Below are positions 5,914-12,511 of a stretch of DNA of 15,076 nt, piece after piece. The notes under the pieces were generated by a model. It was not told the DNA's origin. It did not search any database and worked only from the letters and a program-made list of their open reading frames with translations. A program made the translations under genes and the position numbers. The DNA is from SLFT01 sp964493075 (GTDB lineage Bacteria; Hydrogenedentota; Hydrogenedentia; Hydrogenedentales; CAITNO01): NCBI GenBank assembly GCA_964493075.1, contig CAZBNU010000086.1, forward strand, positions 1 to 15,076, in the 5' to 3' direction. Position 1 is the stretch's first letter, and each line of letters opens with the position of its first letter.

Positions 5914-7749
5914 ATGTGCGGAATAGTTGGTTATATTGGCGACAAGAATCCTGTCGAAGTTATCATGGCTGGTCTGCATCGTCTTGAGTATCGTGGCTAC
6001 GATTCTTCGGGCGTTGCCGTCGTGAATGAAAAGGGTCTGGAGTGTGTAAAGAGCCTGGGCAAACTGAAGATCATGGACGCCCTGCTTGAAGAACATCCAC
6101 TGGTCGGCAATCTTGGCATCGGCCATACGCGTTGGGCAACCCACGGCGTTCCCAGTGAAGTGAATTCCCATCCCCACTTCGATATGCAGAAAGAGATTGC
6201 CGTGGTGCATAACGGCATCATCGAAAACTACCAGGAACTCCGCGAAACGCTTACTGCCGAAGGTGTTGAATTCCGCAGCCAGACGGATACGGAAACCATT
6301 GCCCATCTCGTGCGCAAGTATTACCAGGGCGACCTGTTTGCGGCGGTGCAGCGTGCTCTCCATGATGTGGAAGGCGCTTATGCCATCGGCGTTATCTGCA
6401 AGGACAATCCCGATGTGATGGTTGCCGCGCGTCATGGCAGCCCGCTTATTGTGGGTGTTGGTCCGGACGAAGCCTTCATCGGTTCCGATGTGCCCGCCAT
6501 CATGAAGTACAGTCGCGACGTGTATTACATTGACAACGGCCAGGTATGTGAGATCAAGCGCGGCAAAGTGCGCATTGAAGACCTGGAAGGGAACCCCATC
6601 ACCCTTGAATTGAAGCATGTGGACTGGGACGATGCCGCCGCCGAGAAGGAAGGCTATCCCCACTTCATGCTGAAGGAAATCAACCAGCAGCCGGACGTAA
6701 TCCGCAACACCCTGCGCGGACGTGTTGAAGAAGGCTCCGATGCAGTGCGCCTTCCCGACATGAACATTAGTGTCGAAGAACTCAAAGCCTGCCAGAAGAT
6801 CACGATTGTTGCCTGTGGCACGGCGTGGCATGCGGGCATGGTCGGCAAATATCTCATTGAAAAATTCGCCAAGGTGCCGGTGGAACTTGACCTGGCATCC
6901 GAATATCGCTATCGCGATCCTATCGTGCCGCCCCACACCATCATGATTCCCGTGTCCCAGAGCGGCGAGACCGCCGATACCCTTGAAGCCATCCGTATCG
7001 CCAAGAGCCGTGGCGCACAGGTCGCCTCTATCGTGAACGCAGTCGGTTCCAGTGTCGCCCGCGAATCTCACGGTGTGGTTTACCAGCAGGCAGGCCCGGA
7101 AATCGGCGTAGCCTCCACGAAGGCATATACCTCGCAGGTAACGGCATTTGCCCTGTTCACGATATGGCTTGCCGAATCCCGTGGTGTTATGGACAAGGCA
7201 CAGGCGAAAGAGATGATCGCCCACCTGCGCGCCATCCCCGAAAAGATTCAGCAGATTCTGGACAATCAGGATGTCATCAAGAAACTCGCCAATACACCGA
7301 AGTACCGCGATGCCCAGAGTGCCCTGTACCTGGGTCGCAGCTACAATTTCCCGAGTGCCTTGGAAGGCGCATTGAAACTGAAGGAAATCAGTTATATCCA
7401 CGCCGAAGGCTACGCTGCCGGTGAAATGAAGCACGGGCCCATCGCGCTGGTGACAGATGAACTGCCGGTGATTTGCGTTGCCACCCAGGGCGAGACTTAC
7501 GAGAAGATCGTGTCCAATATCCAGGAAATCAAGGCTCGTGCCGGACTGGTAATCACGGTTGCAACAGAAGGGGACAAGGCCATCCTTGCCCATAGTGAAG
7601 ATGTTATCTACATCCCCGAATGCTATGACCCCTACAGCCCGATTCTGGTCGCTGTCCCACTGCAACTGTTCGCCTACTATGTAGCCGTCAACCGTGGCTG
7701 CGACGTGGATCAGCCGCGCAACCTTGCCAAGAGTGTTACTGTAGAGTAA
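5914..7749 (+). CDS. glmS: Glutamine--fructose-6-phosphate aminotransferase (isomerizing)
   Basis: Cytoplasmic enzyme that makes glucosamine-6-phosphate from fructose-6-phosphate and glutamine, the first step toward UDP-GlcNAc for peptidoglycan and lipopolysaccharide. The protein is 611 residues against 609 in E. coli. Cys2 directly after Met is the N-terminal nucleophile of the glutaminase domain (CGIVGYIG, LEYRGYDSSG, GHTRWATHG, HNGIIENYQELR; residues 2 to about 230). The first SIS domain carries VACGTAWHAG and SQSGETADT (348-356). The second carries GRSYNFPSALEGALKLKE and AEGYAAGEMKHGPIA. The C-terminus NLAKSVTVE with K606 matches the active-site tail. It is complete, with AAAGGA 9 nt before the start. 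The 109-nt gap upstream holds the aldolase terminator, and I see nothing resembling a glmS ribozyme core. No separate promoter was obvious, so partial read-through is possible. Confidence 0.98.
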   Translation: MCGIVGYIGDKNPVEVIMAGLHRLEYRGYDSSGVAVVNEKGLECVKSLGKLKIMDALLEEHPLVGNLGIGHTRWATHGVPSEVNSHPHFDMQKEIAVVHNGIIENYQELRETLTAEGVEFRSQTDTETIAHLVRKYYQGDLFAAVQRALHDVEGAYAIGVICKDNPDVMVAARHGSPLIVGVGPDEAFIGSDVPAIMKYSRDVYYIDNGQVCEIKRGKVRIEDLEGNPITLELKHVDWDDAAAEKEGYPHFMLKEINQQPDVIRNTLRGRVEEGSDAVRLPDMNISVEELKACQKITIVACGTAWHAGMVGKYLIEKFAKVPVELDLASEYRYRDPIVPPHTIMIPVSQSGETADTLEAIRIAKSRGAQVASIVNAVGSSVARESHGVVYQQAGPEIGVASTKAYTSQVTAFALFTIWLAESRGVMDKAQAKEMIAHLRAIPEKIQQILDNQDVIKKLANTPKYRDAQSALYLGRSYNFPSALEGALKLKEISYIHAEGYAAGEMKHGPIALVTDELPVICVATQGETYEKIVSNIQEIKARAGLVITVATEGDKAILAHSEDVIYIPECYDPYSPILVAVPLQLFAYYVAVNRGCDVDQPRNLAKSVTVE

Positions 7750-7778
7750 TCCCACTGACATATACCTGTTTTCAAATC

Positions 7779-7818
7779 ACAACGCCAGAGCAGACCTGTT
7801 CTGGCGTTGTTTGCTTGT
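7779..7818 (+). terminator. Intrinsic terminator after glmS
   Basis: ACAACGCCAGAGCA (7779-7792) pairs with TGTTCTGGCGTTGT (7797-7810) across a GACC loop: 14 pairs with one G-T wobble. It is followed by a T-rich tail TTGCTTGT. It lies 29 nt after the glmS stop codon. Confidence 0.85.
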
Positions 7819-7886
7819 GTCGAGACCAGATGGTAGGAGAAAGTTGGGAAATAACCGTATTTGTATCTTTTGAACCGGCCTTATGG

Positions 7887-7915
7887 TTGATTATTGAGGA
7901 GTGTATGGGTATAAT
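7887..7915 (+). promoter_or_regulatory. Candidate sigma-70 promoter for the sigma-54 activator gene
   Basis: TTGATT at 7887-7892 and a consensus TATAAT at 7910-7915 are separated by 17 nt. Initiation near 7922 would leave a leader of about 100 nt. No -24/-12 (sigma-54) promoter was seen in the same gap, so the regulator is probably not expressed from its own sigma factor. Confidence 0.6.
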
Positions 7916-8021
7916 TCCTACCGTACTGTAATTTATTCGTTCTTCTTTAATGATGTCGCTGACTTGTGCTCCAATATTGACAGCATGTAGTTTTTAAATA
8001 CAACATGAGGAAACTGATACC

Positions 8022-9581
8022 ATGACCACCGAAAGTGTCGCTGTACGCCGTGAAGTGAGCGAACTTGCGCTGCTGTACGAGATCAGCGAGATACTCGATC
8101 GAAGCGTGGATTTGCGGGATGAACTGGGTCCCGTGCTCAAGGCCATTGCCAAGCATACGGGTATGCTGCGGGGTACAATCACCCTGCTGAACCGGGACAT
8201 GGATGAAATCGTCATCTGCGCTGCCCACGGGCTTTCGCCGGAGCAGTTGCAGCTTGGTCGTTATCGGCTTGGTGAAGGGGTGGTGGGCAAGGTGGTGCAG
8301 ACGGGGCGCCCCGTTGTTATTCCCAGCATATCCAAGGAACCCATGTTCCTGAATCGTACCCATGCCCGCGAGGATCTGGTGCGCGAGGAAATCTCCTATA
8401 TTTGCGTTCCAATCAAAATGGAAACTTCGGTTATTGGCGCCTTGAGTGCCGACAGGATTTTCGACGAAGGGATTTCCCTCGAAGAAGACCTGCGTTTGAT
8501 GTCTATTATCGCATCACTCATTTCCCGGGCAGTACGGCTGCGGCAGCGCACCCAAGAGGAACATGACCGGTTGCTCGAAGAAAACACCCGCCTTCAGGAA
8601 GAACTGAAAAAGAAGTTTCATCCGGCGAACATGATAGGTCGCAGCAAGGCGATGCAGACTGTATTCGACATGATTTTTCAGGTGGCCAAGAGCGAAGCGA
8701 CGGTGTTGATTCGTGGTGAGAGCGGTGTGGGCAAGGAACTGGTGGCACAGTCCATCCACTACAATAGCGACCGCGCCTCCAAGCCCTTCATCCGCGTGAA
8801 CTGTGCCGCCCTGCCGGAAAACATCATTGAAAGCGAATTGTTCGGCCACGAAAAAGGCGCGTTCACTGGCGCGGTGCAGAGCCGAAAAGGGCGTTTTGAA
8901 CTTGCCCACCACGGCACCATCTTTCTGGATGAAATCGGCGACTTGTCGCCCCAAATGCAGATACGGTTGTTGCGGGTAATCCAGGAGCGGGAGTTTGAGC
9001 GGGTTGGCGGATCGGAAACGGTACAGGTGAACGTGCGTATTATTGCCGCCACCAACCGGGACCTGGAGGCTCTTATGGAGAAAGAGACATTCAGACAGGA
9101 CCTGTATTACCGGCTTAATGTGTTTCCCATCAACGTGCCACCATTGCGTGAACGGCGCACGGACATTCTGGAGCTGGCAAATTTCTTCGTGGAAAAATAC
9201 AGTCGGGAAAACGGCAAGTATGTGCGGCGCATTTCCACGCCTGCCATAGACATGATGATGAGTTATCACTGGCCGGGCAATGTGCGGGAAGTGGAGAACT
9301 GCATCGAGCGCGCCGTACTGCTTACCAACGACGATGTAGTGCATGGTCATCACCTGCCGCCGACATTGCAGACTTCCGAGGCGAGCAACACCATCATCAA
9401 GGGAACGCTGGAGGAGACCCTTGACCGCGTGGAGCGCGAGATGATTGTGGAAGCCCTCAAGGATTCCAAGGGCAATCGTGCAAAAGCGGCCCGCCAACTG
9501 GGAGTTAGTGAACGGCTCATGGGACTGCGCGTAGAGAAACATAATATAGACCCGAAGCGGTACAAGAGCTGGTCCAGTTAA
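8022..9581 (+). CDS. NifA-like sigma-54-dependent transcriptional activator (GAF, AAA+, Fis-type HTH)
   Basis: A 519-residue bacterial enhancer-binding protein. An N-terminal GAF sensor domain (about 20-180) begins with the LLYEISEILDRS pattern typical of NifA. A charged coiled linker follows (about 180-205, EEHDRLLEENTRLQEELKK). The AAA+ domain (about 210-440) has Walker A GESGVGKE (232-239), the sigma-54-contacting GAFTGA (279-284), Walker B with D303 and E304, and the LYYRLNVFPI and PPLRERRTDI motifs. A C-terminal helix-turn-helix (about 484-507, GNRAKAARQLGVSERLMGLR) binds DNA. All catalytic motifs are intact, so it should be a working ATPase that remodels sigma-54 polymerase. GAGG at 8007-8010 supports the start. 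Automated pipelines would probably call it NifA, but no nitrogenase gene is here and the interdomain Cys-x4-Cys of oxygen-sensing NifA is absent. Its target and ligand are unknown. Confidence 0.93.
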   Translation: MTTESVAVRREVSELALLYEISEILDRSVDLRDELGPVLKAIAKHTGMLRGTITLLNRDMDEIVICAAHGLSPEQLQLGRYRLGEGVVGKVVQTGRPVVIPSISKEPMFLNRTHAREDLVREEISYICVPIKMETSVIGALSADRIFDEGISLEEDLRLMSIIASLISRAVRLRQRTQEEHDRLLEENTRLQEELKKKFHPANMIGRSKAMQTVFDMIFQVAKSEATVLIRGESGVGKELVAQSIHYNSDRASKPFIRVNCAALPENIIESELFGHEKGAFTGAVQSRKGRFELAHHGTIFLDEIGDLSPQMQIRLLRVIQEREFERVGGSETVQVNVRIIAATNRDLEALMEKETFRQDLYYRLNVFPINVPPLRERRTDILELANFFVEKYSRENGKYVRRISTPAIDMMMSYHWPGNVREVENCIERAVLLTNDDVVHGHHLPPTLQTSEASNTIIKGTLEETLDRVEREMIVEALKDSKGNRAKAARQLGVSERLMGLRVEKHNIDPKRYKSWSS

Positions 9582-9601
9582 TTGACAATTGATAATTGAC
9601 A
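9580..9601. repeat. AT-rich AATTGACA direct repeat overlapping a stop codon
   Basis: AATTGACA occurs twice within 22 bases (9580-9587 and 9594-9601), separated by ATTGAT, and the palindrome CAATTG lies inside. The TAA stop of the activator gene (9579-9581) overlaps the left end. Similar AT-rich units are familiar in other bacterial genomes. No function is claimed. Confidence 0.4.
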
Positions 9602-9655
9602 AAGGGGACTGAGCGTATTTCCTTTTATCCCTTATGTCCCTTTCTCAGCGTTCTA

Positions 9656-9664
9656 TGCTATTAT
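9656..9664 (+). promoter_or_regulatory. Candidate extended -10 promoter for the transporter operon
   Basis: TGCTATTAT matches the extended -10 form TGnTATnAT and lies 35 nt before the ATG at 9699. There is no convincing -35 hexamer. It is the best candidate in the 117-nt gap ahead of the transporter genes. No sigma-54 -24/-12 element was found there despite the neighbouring activator. Confidence 0.35.
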
Positions 9665-9698
9665 AGCCGTAGTAGTAAGAAACGATTTGGAGTAGTGC

Positions 9699-9911
9699 AT
9701 GCAAACCATCATACTTTCGTTAATTGTTCCTGTTGTTTTTTTTGCCTTAGTCGTCCTGGTCTGGCTGGCGGTTCAGTTGCTGGCCATTAACCGGCTTGGC
9801 GAACGCAAGCAGGGGTGCAAGGGGCCAGTGCCCGGCGAAAATGGGGAGATGCTCTGCTGCAAGGGGGACGGCACACGATGCGAAGAGATGACGGAAAAGG
9901 TGCCGCAGTAA
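9699..9911 (+). CDS. Small single-span membrane protein with a four-cysteine tail
   Basis: A 70-residue protein of no family I recognise. Residues 3-29 form one hydrophobic helix. They are followed by a basic patch (R32, R36, K37), which by the positive-inside rule puts the C-terminal tail in the cytoplasm. The polar tail holds four cysteines (C40, C53, C54, C61) among glycines, a spacing that could bind a metal or form a redox site, though this is inference. TTGGAG is about 7 nt before the ATG. Its TAA stop overlaps the ATG of the transporter fusion (TAATG), which argues for coexpression and translational coupling. Codon use and frame are coherent through the overlap. It could be an accessory subunit of the transporter or simply a small operon leader protein. 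Confidence 0.7.
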   Translation: MQTIILSLIVPVVFFALVVLVWLAVQLLAINRLGERKQGCKGPVPGENGEMLCCKGDGTRCEEMTEKVPQ

Positions 9912-12511
9912 TGATGCCAATCATAAACACATGCAAACGCATTATTTTGGTGTTTATGATGTGTTCCCTTCTGGCTGTTCCTGTTGTTGCATCTGCGGCG
10001 GAACCTGAAGAACTTCATGTGTGGATTATCTGGAATGATCGCGGTTTGGAGGCGGCTTTCCGCAAGTTTGAGGTGGAGTATCCGGGCTACAAGGTAATCC
10101 AGGGATTTCATACGGGGGTGACAGGGGTAGGCGGCCAACAAAAACTGCTCACTTCCATAGCCGGAGGCAATCCGCCCGACGTGTTGATATTCGACCGCTT
10201 CTCCATAGGGGAATGGGCGGTGCGCCGCGCCATGCAGCCCATGGATGCCATGATTGCGCAAACTCTGGAGAATGAAGTGGCAGTCAAGTCGGTTGTCGCA
10301 GCGCTTGAAGCAGGAGATACCGGTCGTGCAACTGCTTTGCTTGAAGCGCTTATCCAGTATTATGAAAAATTTCCCGGCAGTTATATCGGAGAAACGGCGC
10401 GGCAGTTGAAACAGGCGATTGCCGCCAATGCTGCACCCGAGGAAATGCTCTCGAAAGCGGCAGTACTCGAGGAATTATGTGAGGGAATCCACGAAGAGGA
10501 GTTTTATGATGCCTGCTGGCTGGAGGGCAGTTACAAGGAAGACAGCGGCAACCGTATTGCCTATTCCATTCCCTTCAATGCGGACTCGCGGGCATTGTAT
10601 TACAACAGTGATTTGCTGGAACGGGCGGGGTTCGTGGATGAGCAGGGAGGGGCGCGTCCGCCAAGCAACTGGGAGGAACTGAAAGCGTATGCCGTTGCGA
10701 TGACGGAATACGACAGCGCCGGTAATATCACGCGCCTGGGTTTTTCACCGCAGTACGGCAACAGCTGGCTTTATCTCTATGGCTGGCAGAATGGCGGACG
10801 GTTCATGAGCGAAGACGGCAAAACCTGCACGCTGGATGATCCGCGCATTGTGGAAGCATTGCAATATATGGTGGACATCTACAATGCGCTGGGGGGGATT
10901 GAAAAGGTGAGTGTTTTCGAGACGACCTTTCAGGCGGGCGAGTTCGATCCCTTTATGACCGGGCAGGTGGCCATGAAGATTGACGGGGATTTTTTTCTGC
11001 GGTTTGTTGCAGACCTTGCCCCGAATCTGCGGTTTGGCGTTGTGCCTGCGCCGCCGCCCCAAGGCCGTGAACCCATCACCTGGAGTGGTGGATTCTGCTG
11101 GGCAATTCCGGAGGGGTCGGATAATACGGAAGCGGCCTTTGAGATGGTGCGTTTCCTGAACACCACGCGCATGTGGACCTATCAGGGCGATGTGAACGCC
11201 CGTTTTTACCGGAGTCGCGGACGCGCTTTTGTGCCCCTTATGGCTCCGCTGCAACGCATCAATGCCATGTATAACGAACGCTATATTGCGAACAACAGCG
11301 ATCTGCCTGTTCGGGTACGCGACGCATTTCCCCTGTTCTATGATCTCATGAATGTGTCCCTGTACCGTCCGGTAACCCCTGTGGGCACGCTGTTGTGGGA
11401 TGAACATACCCGCGCCGCAGAACGGGCGTGGCGACGTTCCATGACTCCACAGGAGGCATTGATTAACGGACGCAAAAACGTGCAGCGGCAATTGGACATT
11501 CTTTATAGCGACAGGGAATATCGCCAGGTGAACTGGAGGTTGGTTGTTGCCGTAACTGGGCTTGTTCTCCTTTGCGGCGCCGCTGGCATGATCGTTTTTG
11601 CGGGGCGTAAGCGCATGGGTGAAATCACCGGAAATCCGGAACATCGCGCCGCCTTGTTTTTCATTTCCCCTTGGCTGGTGGGATTCTGCGTGTTTACTGC
11701 CGGGCCCATCATTGTCTCCTTCATGTACAGCTTTTGTCGGTATGATGTTCTGAACCCTGCTTTGTGGGTGGGTTTTGATAATTATCATCAGCTTCTGTTT
11801 GAGGAACCCTTGTTCTGGAAGTCTTTATGGAACACGGCGTACATGATGATCGGTGTTCCGCTGGGTATGGCGGCGGGTCTGGCCATAGCAATGCTGCTGA
11901 ACACCGAAGTGCGTGGCATGAAAATCTACCGGACGTTGTTCTACTTGCCTGCCATTGTGCCGCTGGTGGCGAGTTCCATCCTGTGGATTTGGGTGCTGAA
12001 CCCGTCCAACGGTCTGGTGAATTCTTTCCTGCGCATGATAGGCATCAGCAATCCGCCCCTCTGGCTGCAGAGTTCGTCATGGCTGCTTGGTTCCAAGGCT
12101 GCCATCATTCTCATGGGGTTGTGGGGTGCAGGCGCCGGTATGGTGATTTGGCTGGCGGGGTTGAAGGGAATACCGGTGCACCTCTACGAAGCCGCCGAAA
12201 TTGACGGCGCAGGGCCCATCCGTAAGTTCTTCAATATTACATTGCCCATGCTGTCGCCCTACATCTTCTTCAACCTCATCATGGGGTTTATCGGCACCAT
12301 GCAGATATTCACCCAAGCCTACATTATGACTCTGGGCGGGCCGGAAGATTCCACCATGTACTATGCGTATTATCTTTTCAATAATGCGTTCAACTATTTT
12401 AAGATGGGCTATGCGTCCGCCATGGCGTGGTTGTTGTTGGGCATTGTCTGTCTTTTGACGCTGTTTCAATTGTGGTTTTCAAAGAAGTGGGTGTATTACG
12501 GTGGTGAGTGA
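9911..12511 (+). CDS. Fused sugar-binding protein and MalF-type ABC permease
   Basis: One 866-residue polypeptide joins an extracellular solute-binding protein (family 1, CUT1 sugar type) to a MalF/UgpA-type permease. Residues 1-30 are a signal sequence (basic CKR, hydrophobic core, ASA-AEP) without a lipobox. The binding domain spans about 35-532, with GGNPPDVLIFDRF, the YSIPFNADSRALYYN ligand-lobe motif and a GGFCWAIPEGS segment. It contains a helical insertion at about 118-193. One added transmembrane helix (544-565) returns the chain to the cytoplasm (GRKRMGE). The six-helix permease follows from about 578, with the ATPase-docking EAA loop at 760-766 (EAAEIDG). The ATG at 9911 overlaps the upstream stop; 9914 is an equally possible start. 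The frame is unbroken through the junction and the linker is only about ten residues. The transported sugar is unknown. Confidence 0.9.
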   Translation: MMPIINTCKRIILVFMMCSLLAVPVVASAAEPEELHVWIIWNDRGLEAAFRKFEVEYPGYKVIQGFHTGVTGVGGQQKLLTSIAGGNPPDVLIFDRFSIGEWAVRRAMQPMDAMIAQTLENEVAVKSVVAALEAGDTGRATALLEALIQYYEKFPGSYIGETARQLKQAIAANAAPEEMLSKAAVLEELCEGIHEEEFYDACWLEGSYKEDSGNRIAYSIPFNADSRALYYNSDLLERAGFVDEQGGARPPSNWEELKAYAVAMTEYDSAGNITRLGFSPQYGNSWLYLYGWQNGGRFMSEDGKTCTLDDPRIVEALQYMVDIYNALGGIEKVSVFETTFQAGEFDPFMTGQVAMKIDGDFFLRFVADLAPNLRFGVVPAPPPQGREPITWSGGFCWAIPEGSDNTEAAFEMVRFLNTTRMWTYQGDVNARFYRSRGRAFVPLMAPLQRINAMYNERYIANNSDLPVRVRDAFPLFYDLMNVSLYRPVTPVGTLLWDEHTRAAERAWRRSMTPQEALINGRKNVQRQLDILYSDREYRQVNWRLVVAVTGLVLLCGAAGMIVFAGRKRMGEITGNPEHRAALFFISPWLVGFCVFTAGPIIVSFMYSFCRYDVLNPALWVGFDNYHQLLFEEPLFWKSLWNTAYMMIGVPLGMAAGLAIAMLLNTEVRGMKIYRTLFYLPAIVPLVASSILWIWVLNPSNGLVNSFLRMIGISNPPLWLQSSSWLLGSKAAIILMGLWGAGAGMVIWLAGLKGIPVHLYEAAEIDGAGPIRKFFNITLPMLSPYIFFNLIMGFIGTMQIFTQAYIMTLGGPEDSTMYYAYYLFNNAFNYFKMGYASAMAWLLLGIVCLLTLFQLWFSKKWVYYGGE

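Noticed and set aside
5770..7761. A 663-codon open frame on the minus strand covering all of glmS
   Set aside because: It mirrors the codon phase of a certain gene, has no recognisable domain, no ribosome site and would start inside the glmS terminator gap. It is an antisense shadow.
8514..9602. A 362-codon minus-strand frame opposite the sigma-54 activator
   Set aside because: Its product is low-complexity in character and rich in His, Arg and Leu with no family motif, while the plus-strand protein has every expected motif.
9601..9641. AAAGGGGAC / GTCCCTTT as a terminator after the activator gene
   Set aside because: The arms match with a bulge across a loop of about 26 nt and there is no T tail, so it is too weak to call.
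9815..9910. Extension of the transporter fusion upstream into the small membrane-protein gene
   Set aside because: The signal sequence starts properly at 9911/9914; extension would put 32 polar residues before it and overlap another convincing gene in a different frame.
10745..11788. A 347-codon minus-strand frame opposite the binding-protein domain
   Set aside because: Antisense shadow of a well-supported gene; no start signal or domain.
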